64,000 nucleotides of DNA from Adineta vaga (Eukaryota > Rotifera). The notes below the pieces were generated by a model. The model worked only from the letters and a program-made list of their open reading frames with translations, was not told the DNA's origin and searched no databases. Where the stretch lies: NCBI GenBank assembly GCA_021613535.1, contig CP075495.1, forward strand, positions 10,912,001 to 10,976,000, given 5' to 3'. The position numbers and the translations under genes are program-made. Shown piece after piece: positions 48,301 through 60,409 of the stretch (positions are counted from its first letter, which is position 1; the number at the start of each line of letters is the position of its first letter).

Positions 48301-50212
48301 TTCCAGAAATTCAACCTGATCGTATGAATATTCTTGATTTAAAATTTAGATTATCACCTGATCCTCACTGTTTACTTGTATCCAGATGATTCTATCATAC
48401 TTGATCAATTACCAGTAAAATCTTATCTAATCCAGAGGTAAACTTTTCATTTATTTTTTACCGATTACTCTATGAATAAAACAGAAAATGATTGAATCCG
48501 AAAGAGAAAACAATCAACAAATTTCTGATATTCAGCCAACTGTTACAACACATACAGTTCCAGACTTATACGAAGAGATCGAATCGCGACAGAATGTATT
48601 ACTAGATAATGCAGATCCAAATACGAGCTCGTTAGTACCACTCATCGAAAACAAACAGATGGCAAATGTTCAATATGATCTTTCATCACAATCAGTTCAT
48701 CTAATTGAAAAAGATTCTGACATGAACAACGAAACATCAATTCTAACAAGAATTGAAATGATTCAATCAAAAAACATGACTCATGGTAAGTTAAATTATT
48801 CAACACTGACATAATTATGATGCATAGATATTTATTAGGTAAAGTAGGAGAAAATCAGATATTAAATTTCATCCCAGAACAACGTGCAGCACTTCTTCTG
48901 TATTCTGCACCTACAATTGATAAATATGAACAAGATGTACATATCAGTTTGTATGGCAAACTTCCAGAATATATAAACGATCCACAATATAAGAAAATGA
49001 AAGCACAACGCATATTAGCTAAAGCTATACCTTCATCAAATGTTCATCAACAGACTGAAGACAATACAAATGCTACTAGTTCATCATCATCATCGAATCT
49101 TGTCATTAGTAACACAGAACAAACTATATCCGTACGTTCAATGATATTCTAGAGAAATCAAAAAAATATCAAATGATTTCAATATTCATTTGCTTCTATT
49201 TTATCTTCTAGACTTCTTCTACTATTCCAAAACTGTTAGAATCACAAAATATATCTACAGATCAATCATCCATACCTATTGAAATACCACCATTAGATAG
49301 TACAAAATCTTCTGTAAAAAATCTTCGTCTTACTCTCAACAAATCATTGAAACAAACAGAAAATATCTATATAACATCATTAACAAATGCTTTACGTCGT
49401 TTATTTTCTCGTTCAGAATATGATAGTAACAAACTACAAAAGATTCACGAGGAGTTGATTTCATCTGGTCATATATCACCCTTGAATGAATTCTATCGCT
49501 CATCAAACGAAGCATTACGTATTACACTTGAACATTGTATTACTTATCAAGATTTCATCAGATGGACTTTATCATTATTGCAAACAACTCATAAATTGAA
49601 TCTGCTTGATTTTGGTCATGATCTTTATTCTATTGCAATTGATTTAGATTTGTCATTCATTGAACATATCGATGAAATACGATGTGTACTTGAAATTCAA
49701 GGAACTCTCAAACAAGAATTACAATCAATTACTGAAAATGATTTACGTGGTGAGTACTATAATATCAACATTTATTCATTTGTTTCTCTAAAAGAGTTTT
49801 ATAATTAACTGAAAAACCTATTTTTGTATAATTGAAGAAATAAATTCATATTTGAATGCTTCACAATTAGAAAAACTTTTAAATATACAAAAGAAACTCA
49901 ATGTAACTTTCAAAGATCGAATGTTATCAGATTTATCTTCGTTACTTCTTCATCTTCTACAAGTTTGTCATACATTTCCACGACAAAAACATCCGATGCA
50001 AACATATATTCGTGTATGTTTCATTCAAACATTGATATTCATAGGATTTTTCTCTTACTTAGGAAATCGCTGAAACATTTAAATCGCGTGCCGTAGCTGA
50101 TCTAGCTCGTCATCTCGATGACATTGAAAAACATTTAGCAAAAACGTTCGGTATAACGTTTTTTGGTGTTAGTAAACGTCTGCATGAATCTCATTTTAAC
50201 ATAATAAAATAA
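45358..50212 (+). CDS. Large alpha-helical protein of unknown family (~1,380 residues)
   Basis: Twelve exons: 45358-46200, 46252-46444, 46514-46579, 46633-46928, 46984-47255, 47305-47836, 47891-48377, 48485-48785, 48839-49131, 49212-49749, 49838-50013, 50063-50212. All phases agree except inside exon 5, where one surplus base near 47047 breaks the frame (TLK, then VINALNEW in the next frame). The sequence is rich in K, E, I, L, N and Q with predicted helices throughout. An acidic/basic segment (about residues 175-220), a disordered Ser/Lys-rich middle (about 750-950) and a helical C-terminal domain ending FFGVSKRLHESHFN are visible. I do not recognise any domain. The exon 7/8 junction uses a GTATCC donor that skips a stop-containing stretch; a second donor (GTAAAC) in that ~107-bp intron may reflect an alternative form. 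The first ATG is assumed; upstream exons are possible. Confidence 0.7.
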
Positions 50213-50314
50213 TATAGAATAATTCTTTTTGTGTTCTTGTTTAAAACAAAAATTTTCTTATTTTTAGTTGCTTTTCATTTTAGTAAAAAAAACAGGCTAG
50301 TTCAAAGATTGATG

Positions 50315-53300
50315 TTATTTTCGTAGTCGATCCAATTTGTTAATATCATGGTATATCGATGGCATTGAAGAATAATATGTAAGTAAATCATCAAGCGATG
50401 TTCGACAATAATTATCAATCATTGCAATGGCTGATTCAATACGTGGAAGTGTTGTTAATTCGCTAAGAAGATTGTAAGAAAATGTGGCATAAGAAAATGG
50501 GAGAATTGCAGATTTGTTCTCTAGTCGATAACGTTTTTCTGCAAAGACCATTGTTCGACAAGCATTAGCGATTGTTTCAACTAATTTAGGTGATGCAGCA
50601 TTCATTAATTTGTATAAACCTTTTGTTGGTAAACGAAGAACAAGTGAACAATGGTTTTTAATATCATTAGATTTTAATCCAGCTAATTGTTGTGTAAATT
50701 GATAGGGTGTATTTGTTGATAATGGAAGAAGTTTTTGTAGACGAATTTGTTCAAGTTCATCATAGGAAATATTTATTTCTTCGATAATATTCGTTGGTGG
50801 TTGAATATTTTTCACATCAGCTATTTGAGTTGATTTAGAATTATTCTCATTAGCTTTGATGGGATTTGTTCGTAGTCGTCTCATTTCTCGAGGAATTGGT
50901 TCATGACGTGATGTATAAAATTCATTGAGAATAGTTTGATTATTTGGTTCTAATTTCAACAGATCTTTTAATGTTAATTCATACATATGTTCATTTCGAG
51001 ACATTTTATATGCAGATGCCTTACGATACAAAGCACGAATATTTTTTGGATCTAACTTGAGCGCTTTATCACAATCATCAATTGCTTTGTATGGCTAGAA
51101 GCAAGAAAGAATTGTAAATCATTTGTATTTAGAAAACGTTTCGTCCTACCTCGAATACTTTCAAGTAACATGCAGCTCGATTTGAATATAAAAATGCAAT
51201 ATTAGCATTAAGTTTAATACAATGTGTATACCACTGAATAGCAAGAATAAAACAAGCATCCATGTAAAGTTGATTACCACGTTCACGATACCATTCATAT
51301 TGATTATCATCAGAATAGTTCGTTTTAATTTTTATATATGATAGAAAACGTTCATCATCATTGTTATCATTGGGTAATTTTTCTCGCCAATTCTCACCTT
51401 CTGTTGCTTCCAATTTAGGAATCAATCTAAATATTATATAGAATACTTATAAAATCCGTTTATATTGCCAGTTTTTCGTTCTTCATAGATAGAACTATCA
51501 GTATTTTTAGTTTATACTCACTTTTCACATGCTCGTTGTGCCAATGCATGATTATAATCAGTTGATGGTATACGTGCATAATCTGCATAACTGAACAGAA
51601 GACTAGAAAAAGAAAATGATGTGCAAGATTCATTCTTATGAATTCAAATATTCACATACGAGTCTTCCATTTCAAATGCTTTTCCTCGACATATTAAAAC
51701 ATTTGCATCTATTTTATTATATTGTAAAGCTTCTGTTGCATATTGAATTGTCAGTACATGTTTACTAAGTTTCGCATTACATTGAGCACAGGTCATTAAT
51801 GTACTAACAATGTGATCAGTATGACGATGATAATCTATAAAATTCAAATAATAAAGTTAAATGATATTAATTGTTCAAAGAATCTAACCAAGTAAACCAT
51901 TTTTTAACATTTTTTTTGCTGCTTCGATAGCATTTCTGGAATCATTCAATCGATTAAATCGTTCAATATCACGTTGAAGTCTATCGAGTTCGTAGGGTCG
52001 AGATAATTTTGACCATGGTTTTTCAGATAAAGATGATGAACGACGATTCAATTGTAAATCACGTAACCAATTCTGTATTATAGGAGAAAAATTTGAATTC
52101 GATATTTGATCGTTATGAGAAGTTATTGTTGATGAAGATTTATTATTTGTTTCAAATGGATTCGTAGATAAATTTCCTAAATTTTGTTTATATGATGAAT
52201 GATTATTATCATTGGATATTGTGGAAAAAACTTTTTGATGATAAGTATTCTCATTTGTATAGACAAAACTATGATCGATTGAATCACTAGATTTTGTTTG
52301 TCCTGTTGGTGATATCGATGAGTGTGTTTGATCTATTTTATGATCAATTAATTCTGGTACTTCATCATTATCATCATCTTCCATTGTTGGTGAAACATTT
52401 AAACTATGGCCAGCATTTCCATCATCATCACTCATAGTTCCAAGAAGATCAGCACCAGCTTCATCACCAAGTTCCATATCATCATCGTCTTCATCATCTC
52501 CATCATTCAATGTCGATAGTTGAGAATTAATATTCTGTTGAAATTGATGAATTTCTTCACGATGATGAAAATGATGATCAAACATGGCCGGAGAAGCTTC
52601 TTGAGAATCTATGCAAGGTTGAGTATGATGATTAGTTCTAAGAAATAAACGAAATCAGTATATTAAAGAAAAATAATTTATTTATTCGTCTACTTTCGAG
52701 GAATATCAATATTCATAGATTGAACTGATTCGTTGGTAACTAATGGTACTATGGATGACGATGGTGGTACAGCTTCTTCCTCTTCTTCTTCTTCTTCTTC
52801 CACTTCCAAGATTGGAATTTTTACTGGTAATGGCTACAAATATTTTTCTTTTATTAGATTGAGAATAATTATTATTGAACTTACAGCTGATGGTTGAGGA
52901 ATAGTAGTACGAGATGAAGATGTTTCTTCATCTTCACCATCATCTTCAGTAATAGGTATGCGAATACCTTTTGGTTTTTGAACAGTTGGAATGTTTTTTA
53001 GTAGATTCTAGAAGAAATTGATTTAGAATTTTCGAAAGTTCTGATGAATGTTAGGGAAGCTTTTGTAAAAGTTAAACTTACTTTTGCTTCATTATTTTCT
53101 GGATCAACATTAAGAAGATTATCGAGATCATGTCTAGCTTCATCATAATGTCGTTTAGCAAGAAAACACGATGCTCGACGGAACAATGCTAAATAAACAG
53201 TACGTATAACTTTGGAAATTTTCGCATACAATCAACGCACCTTTGATATGACGTGGATCATTTATCAATACTTTCGAACAGTCAGATAATGATGCATCAT

Positions 53301-54444
53301 AACTGTCTAACTTATAATCTAGAAAAAGAAAATAAAGAAAAATATCGAAGTAAATTTGTGTGTGTGTTTTTGTATAGAATAACTAACGTGCTATTGCTCG
53401 ATTCATATAAACAACTGGATTGGTATCATCATGAGCAATACTCTTTGTATAAGAGTCAATCGCTTGTTGATATTTATTTGACTTAAATGCAGTATTTCCA
53501 TTTAAACGATGTTCTTCAGCTATACGAATACGTTCAGCTTTGATTTGAATTGGATCTACAGGACGAGATTCAGTTGCTAATGAATAGAGAACATATTTGT
53601 ATCATAATATAAAATAAAAAATAAACACACTTGTTTTTTTCTCCTTATGATTATCTTCTTCTTCATTATCATCATCATCGTCGTCACTATTCATTTCTTG
53701 GGAAAGTTTCTGATCTAACCTGAAAAAGAACATAATTTACTTTGAAAAGTACTATACATATATATATAATGAATTTGTCTCACTTTCCCCATTCATCATA
53801 AGTTCGCGGTACTATTCGTTTTGTTTTACCATTTTTGTTTATCACAGATGTTGCTGGCTTTGGAGTAATAGATTTAGCCTTTGAAAAATAAATGTATGCA
53901 CATATTTCATTATGATTATTCATATTACTTACAATTATGGATTTGTTACGGATAGGAATTGTATCTACACCATTATTTCGATGATCTTTTGTTGTCAGTG
54001 TAGATGATTTTTTATTTACATCTTTCATTTCGCAAAGAAAATCATCCAATTGCTGTTGTTCATCATCTGGCAATGCCGATCTATCAAGTGGAGCTGCTTC
54101 TTTACGAAGGATATGACTGAAGAATACAAAAGAATTTATTCATATGTTAATGACATCATCTTATATAGACTTATCTACCTGTTTGGCTTTATCTCTTGAA
54201 TTTGTTTCAGTGTTAATTTTTCTAAATCTGGAAATGAACCTACTTCACCATTACTACAAAAAGTCATAGACGATCTTTTTTTAAATTTCTATTAGATGAT
54301 CTTTTTCTTTTACATTAATTCTTTGTAAATCTTTTCAAGTTCTTTTCCATTTGTACAAGTTTGTATATATTTATGTTCGAAATGACTCAATGGTATATTA
54401 TATTTTTTTGTATGACCTGCTAGAGCAGCTGTTGCGTCATCCAT
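50315..54444 (-). CDS. SPAG1: SPAG1-like TPR protein (dynein arm assembly)
   Basis: About 15 short exons on the minus strand. The N-terminus, YNIPLSHFEHKYIQTCTNGKELEKI, matches the SPAG1 start. Then come a linker with TPRTYDEW-like VPRTYDEWGK, TPR block 1 (RLNGNTAFKSNKYQQAIDSYTKSI, VVYMNRAIA, ALFRRASC, HYDEARHDLDNLL), an acidic, disordered stretch of ~270 residues, TPR block 2 (HRHTDHIVSTLMTCAQCNAKL, ALQYNKID, ICRGKAFEME), TPR block 3 (WYRERGNQLYMDACFILAIQWYTHCI, AFLYSNRAACYLK, ALYRKASA) and a C-terminal RPAP3_C-like helical domain from ~TPYQFTQQL. SPAG1 helps HSP70/HSP90 assemble axonemal dynein arms in the cytoplasm. A TTCTAG acceptor abuts the ATG. Human SPAG1 has a nucleotide-binding stretch that I do not see here. 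Confidence 0.88.
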
Positions 54445-54909
54445 CTAGAATAATTATTAGATAAAATTTTCATGTAGTGGAAATATTTTGTTCTTTATCT
54501 TGGTATCGATAAGATAGACGTCAAATGAATGAATAATTGAAGATCCTTCTCTTATATTCGAGTGCTTACTATTTTTATGTATATACGATCCAAACGAATA
54601 GACATATATTACTAATGCTTATCTCTTTCGTTCTCTGACTGTATTATACGGCACTGCTACTGTTTTGTTTGTTGATTTGAAAATGTATGGACAAGAATAT
54701 ATGTAGAAAAAGAAAGAAAAAGAAAAGAAAGAAACTATTCGAGTGGTACGATTGTCGGAAGAGATAAGATGTTATTAAGGGTATATACGTGCAGATAGAC
54801 TATATATATATATATACTAGACACAACTAGTTTCTTTACTTGTTAGTGGAGTTAGAAGTTCCCATAACACATTTACGAATAGATTATAACAATATTTGTC
54901 GACAAAAAA
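54445..54909. promoter_or_regulatory. Shared divergent upstream region of SPAG1 and NPC2
   Basis: 465 bp between head-to-head starts. It contains an ATATATAT run near 54803, GAAAGAAAA purine runs and a TTCTAG acceptor touching the SPAG1 ATG. The two genes may share a promoter. Confidence 0.4.
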
Positions 54910-55583
54910 ATGGCTCTTCATCAAATAACATTAATTCTTTGTTTTGCATTTGTTTTAACTACATTTGCTGTTCAATTACAAGCACCATTTAAGCAATGTG
55001 GACGTATGTATTAAAAACATATCGAATGAGTTTTTGTCTACTATTTACATTTTTCTCTATTAACTAGCATCAAGCGCTGGACAAGTTATTAAAGCAACTG
55101 TAAACGCACCATGTACAAAAGAATATTGTACATTCTATAAAGGCAGTGATGCTCGCTTAGAATTTACATTCAACTTAAGTAAGAAGACTATGAAGTAAAA
55201 CATGAATAGAGAATAATTGAATTCATTTTCATTTTTTAAAGAAAAGAAGGCACATAAAGTTCGTGCTAAAGTTGTAGCAACTATTGGTACCATTGATCAT
55301 GATTTTGCTTTACCTAATCCTGATGTTTGTCAACAACTTGGTTGTCCACTTAAAAATGGTGTCGCCTATACATATCATAATAGCATGTATGTTAGTCCAA
55401 CTTATCCATCGGTATGTATATGATTACTCTATACTTTGTTTTCGTTTCTTAGTCATTGATTTTTGTTTTCTCATACAGGTTAAAGTCAATCAAATGCGTT
55501 ACTATTTAATCGATGGAAAAGGTCGTGAGCTCGCTTGTGTTTCATTACCCGTTATGATTACTGAAAAAGATTCCAAACAGTAA
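54910..55583 (+). CDS. NPC2: NPC2-like sterol-binding (ML domain) protein
   Basis: Exons 54910-55003, 55068-55178, 55242-55411 and 55479-55583 give 159 residues, the normal NPC2 size. A signal peptide of ~20 residues precedes FKQCGPSSAG; six Cys in the ML pattern follow (FKQC, APCTKEYC, VCQQLGCPL, LACVSLPV). Family landmarks are VNAPCTKEYCTFYKG, CPLKNGVAYTYHNSMYV and VNQMRYYLIDGKGRELACVSLPV. NPC2 carries cholesterol within lysosomes to NPC1, or is secreted. AATAAA at 55747 lies 164 bp after the stop. Confidence 0.94.
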
Positions 55584-55746
55584 TTTACAACAAACAAAAC
55601 TCTATGCTCATAACAACCCATAGATGCTTATGAATATCTCGTTTTTCTGTTCGTCATTTGTTTTCTTCTCTATAACTAAAGTTTTCTCTCTTTTCTCTTT
55701 CTTGTTCGACGCTTTTATTTCTTTTCATGTTTGTTTTTTAACTTGA

Positions 55747-55752
55747 AATAAA
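55747..55752 (+). other. Candidate polyadenylation signal of NPC2
   Basis: AATAAA 164 bp downstream of the NPC2 stop codon. Confidence 0.45.
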
Positions 55753-55865
55753 ATGCATTAGAAACAATACAGCATTTTCAAGTTGATTTAGTCCGATAAG
55801 AGAAAAGTGAACGACGTAAGAAGATCAAAAACTAACGCAAAATAGAAAGAAAAGAATAAACAATC

Positions 55866-56657
55866 ATGCTATCACCGATGGGACGTGTACTTTCAACGGA
55901 ATCAGATCTATCATCAAGTAAAAATCAACATATTTTTATTTCATACTCTATTCAATCGAAAAAATTTTCTTTTCTTTCATTTTTTTAAGGTTTAGGAACT
56001 GAATATCGTGAATGTTTTCTATCACCACGTCGAGAAGACTATGGTCCTCGTGCAGTTATACCAAAAGCTCCTGTTAAACGTTCTTTATCCAATCGTACAG
56101 CTCTTTCTTATGATCTTGATAGAAATCCTCTATCAGATTACTCTGAATATCGTTTCTGCTATGAAAACTATCGTCCTAAACGTCCATATATTCATCATGA
56201 ACAACGTAGTCAAGTCTTTGATTATGTTCCAAAACCTTTGAATCCTAAACCTTCAATGAAATTGCCAGTCCAAACTACGAATGGTTTAAACGATACTGAA
56301 TATCATGAACGATTTCCTAATTACCGTTCATTTATTCCTACACGTGAACTTCTTCCAGCACATATTCCCGTTAATTCAAATGTACAATCTCATACGCAAA
56401 GAAAAAGAGAAGAAATGAGATGTAGTCAATATTTTCAACAACTTATTGCGGATAATGAACGATCAAATGGTGGACGAGATATTGGTACAAGTGAACAACG
56501 TACTGCTTTTCAATGGCCTTTTCATCTTTCACATTCACAACGAACACCGCGACAACCAGACGTATCTACACCAAATTCGAAACCATATTTTACACCTCGA
56601 AATATCTACGAACCTCTCCCACCTATTCAACGAACATCAGTTAACACTTCCTATTGA
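55866..56657 (+). CDS. Small basic protein with TEYxxxF motifs (MDM1/SAXO-like)
   Basis: Two exons, 55866-55917 and 55990-56657, give 239 residues. The protein is rich in R, P, Y, S and N and likely unstructured. It repeats a short motif: TEYRECFLSPR, SEYRFCYENYRPKRP and TEYHERFPNYRSFIP. Similar [ST]EYxxxF units occur in MDM1 and in other microtubule-lattice binding proteins of centrioles and cilia, so I infer a microtubule-associated role; this rests on the motif only. It lies 282 bp downstream of NPC2 on the same strand. AATAAA at 56703 follows the stop. Confidence 0.72.
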
Positions 56658-57762
56658 GTTTTGTTTTTCAAATATGAATCGTTGCGAAATGATTATCAAA
56701 GAAATAAAAATGCAGTAAAACAAAACAAAAAATGATTTGTTTTCATAGAATTTATTAAGTTGAATAAATAGGTAATCAGTCAGTCGTTTCCTTACTTCTT
56801 CTACTTGATTAATTCACTTTCTTGATTACTGTTGTTCTTATGATGAAGTAAAAGAAAAACAAATAAACTTACTTTTCAAATTCCTTTTATCGAATTAGAT
56901 TATTTACTATCTAAAAAATACAAATATATGAAAATATTTTGTTTTTAGATTAATACAATATAGAATTCAATAGATTAAGTATTGCACTTAAAGATGTTAT
57001 TATTGTTTGTATTAATATAGAACAGAAAAAATATTTTTGAAAATCGATGGAATCGTTAGTAAAGATATAAGTATTTTCTATATGCATAAGAAATGAACTT
57101 TAAAAAGATTAACGATGTGCCTTATGGCTTTTCTTAGAAATAGTAAAACAAAGTTAAACATCTACGCCTACTTTTTATTCCAAAAATAATATTAAACATT
57201 CGTTCGAATTCGAAGTATATAAAAAATCTATCTGAAAAAAGAAATGGAACTGAATATTTAGACGTTTATTATGTCAATATATAAGGAATTTCTTTATCAT
57301 GAATGGAGAAAACAAATGATGGCAATTGTTTTTCGAATAAAAGATATTTGTTGTATTTATGATGCAAGTAATTGAGTGAGGAATCGATGGTGAGATAAAA
57401 GAAAGCTTTTCAAAAGTAAAATCTTTTTTGTGAGTAATAAAGTAACAAGAAAAATTCTGTTTGCTAGATTTTTGAACCGACGAAAAGAAAACATTTCTTA
57501 CACACATCAGACATTTTTGGTCATAATGGCACAAAAACGACGAAAACAGAAACAGAAAAAAACACATTAGCATGCACACAGATAACCAATCACCAGTAAT
57601 ATAGAGTTGAAACATTATAATAATATGAATATTTTTACAAAGGTGCAGAGAAAAAAAAACTGTAAAGAACAAATAACACACATATACACGCTTTGTCACA
57701 TCTGTCTCTCAAAGTTATTGAATTTCTTGTTTTTATTATAGAAAAAACGTTCATTAAGTCAT
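56658..57762. other. Intergenic, convergent 3' regions
   Basis: 1.1 kb between the TEYxxxF gene and GTPBP1/2. A 141-codon minus-strand open frame at 57274-57699 is F/S/C-rich, matches no family and lies in the GTPBP 3' flank; I do not call it. Confidence 0.45.
56703..56708 (+). other. Candidate polyadenylation signal of the TEYxxxF gene
   Basis: AATAAA 45 bp after the stop codon. Confidence 0.5.
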
Positions 57763-60409
57763 TTAAGTTGTTTTATCCGCATTAACGATTTGTTCAACTG
57801 GAGCATCTGTACTTGTTTTCACTTGTTTTGGTCGTTTATTGCTAGATCGATTATTATCTTCACCATTTTCTACACGTTTGCTTGATTGTGATTGATCGGT
57901 AGTTATTGGATTAGAAGTCGCTCCTGCTGCCTGTGATCTTGTTTTCGCTCGAGTATTCGATGTTTGAGCAGGAACATGTGGATAGAGTTTAGAAATACTA
58001 CCAATAGCTTTTGTACGACCTTCACGGAAGACAAGTTTCATTCCCAAACGAAGATATTCAGGTGATTTTATGAAACGGAAACGAACTTGTGCACGATCAC
58101 CTGTACGTAAATGTTCAACAGACATTGAGATAATCGTTGCTGTTTGACGTATACTACCACAATGCACTATAGAACAAAAATAATATTATAAAATCAAATA
58201 GATTTGTTTTCAAAATATTTCTTTACCCATTGCTTGATATTTCGCACTGATGGTAGTTGGATGATGTAAGATTAATAGGTCAGCTTCGAATTCCCAATAA
58301 GCCACAGGTGGAATAGCAGGAGAAAGTAAAACCATACCTTTACGAAGTTCAGATTTTTTTATCTGAAAATAGATAATTGAAAATAAAGATTCTTTCGAAA
58401 AATTGAAATAAATATCTTCGTACTTTTCTCAATGCAAATGATGACGTTTGTCCACCTTTACATTCTTTCACAGGCATTCGTTTTCGATGAATACCTAAAC
58501 GAAATCGTTTTTCAATGAACTTCTATATCTTTTTGTTTTATTTGTATACACACTTCGAATCTGTACACTTTTGAATTGTCCCAAGGGATCAGGTCCTAAT
58601 TGTAAATTATCACCAAGTTTAATGATACCTTTTAATGTTGTTCCGCTAACAACTGTTCCAACACCAGGTACTGCATAAAGATCATCAATTTGAAATTCAG
58701 CTGGTTCATCGAGACATGCTTCCATTCGTGTTGAGAGTAAATTTAAGAATTTTTTCAATAAATCTAAATTTTCACCAGTTACATTCGATACTTGAAAGAT
58801 TGGGCATAATCGTTCACTGGTAAAATTCGTTGCACACGTAATAACATCATCATTATTTTGTACTAACAGAGGAATTTTTCGAACACCAGTAGAACGAAGA
58901 ATTCGTTGAAGAAGTCGCATGGTTTCTTGGAGAACATTGGGAGGAGCCATATCAATTTTAGTAACAACAACAAAAACCGGTACACCAAGTGCAAGAGCCA
59001 ATCCCTTGAAAAATGAAAATCATATGATTATTTTCACTATTTATCAATATTCTTTTATCAATAGAATTAAGATTAAAATATCCTTGAATTGAAGATATCA
59101 AAACTGTAGTTATCTTACCAGATGTTCCTTTGTCATACCAATGACACCGGCATTGGCACCAACCTAGATCACAATTAAAAAGAAGATGACCATACGATTC
59201 TAAAATTTAACTATTATTTTACCATTAACATAGCATAATCAGGAGCATGACCTGTCATACCAAAGACAGTTGTTTTTAGATATTTTTCTATTAGAAATGA
59301 AATATTTATCGCACATTTCTAGTTTTTAAAATTAAACAATTCTTACCATGTCCAGCTAAATCAATAAATGTGACAACCTATAAGAAGAAAACATAATGTT
59401 CATTGATGATACTGATTAAAATAATCGAAAATTTACCTTAGCTGCTCTTTGACATATATCAGTCCAATCAAGTGCTTGATTGCCATGAGTATCTGGTCTG
59501 TTGACAATAACTCCTTGTGCATCAAAACCCAAAATATCCTAGAAAAATTTTACATAAAATTCTATTCGAAATTTTCATCCTTTTGAATTCTTACATTTCC
59601 CACAGATGACGTTCGACCAGTTTCAACTTCATGTTTATGTCGAAAAAGTTTCTGTCGTGCAACACCACGTCCATCATCCAATACTCCATGTGTGAGCACA
59701 CCAAGAAGTGTGGATTTACCAGCATCGACATTACCCGTTACAGCAACTCTGAAAACCGCAAAACAAAATGATGTCAAATATAGGAAATTGCCAATATGTG
59801 TCGTTTCATTTTACCTCACTTCCATAAAATCTTCTTGATCAATATGTCTTCGAATGAGATATTCATTTACAAAACGTGTATTATTTGAAACAGATTTTTC
59901 ACGTAGTAATTGAACCTCAGAATCAAGTACGGCTTGCATACTTTTTAGTGTAGCAACAGATGCTTCCATTTCATCAGGAAGTAAACCAGGTGTTTCACCG
60001 TCAGTGACTAAAACAATCGATTTTCATCTCTACTTTCTCATCAAACAAAAATCATACCTCCAGTTCCTATTTCTAGAATAGTTTCACCATGACCTTCATC
60101 TAATCGTTTTTTAAGAAAATTCACCAATGCATCAAACTGCTCCTCATTTGGACTAATCCACGCAGTTTTCTTTGATAAATATTGTCGAATAGCATCTGAT
60201 TGCTGTTCTTCGACTTCATTCATTGTTTTAGACATTGTCGTATCAGCAAATGTTTGTATTCCATCGGCCGCCGCCATTGTAGACGACTGTTCTGAAGTAT
60301 ACTGAATAACAAAACAAAACAAGAGTAAATATTTAGAAGAAATATTTTCAATAGGAAAAGATATTCAATTGTTTAGTACACTCACATGCAAATTTTCCTC
60401 ATCCGACAT
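57763..60409 (-). CDS. GTPBP1/GTPBP2-type translational GTPase
   Basis: Twelve exons. The first is only eight codons (60409-60386, MSDEENLH) and joins [13 protein letters not shown] at 60301. Motifs in order: [17 protein letters not shown] (G1), [22 protein letters not shown] (G2 region), [10 protein letters not shown] (G3), [24 protein letters not shown] (G4), [24 protein letters not shown] (G5), [51 protein letters not shown] and [13 protein letters not shown]. It follows GTPBP1 almost residue for residue. These GTPases bind tRNA and aid ribosome stall rescue or mRNA decay. The last ~60 residues are Ser/Arg/Lys-rich and not conserved. A CATAG acceptor abuts the ATG. GTPBP1 versus GTPBP2 is not decided. 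Confidence 0.95.

Noticed and set aside
48378-48484. Second frame break in the helical protein
   Set aside because: The GTATCC donor at 48378 joins in phase to the exon at 48485, so a normal intron of about 107 bp explains it.
57274-57699. 141-codon minus-strand open frame
   Set aside because: Rich in F, S, C and H with no motif, and located in the 3' flank of GTPBP. It looks like chance in AT-rich DNA.
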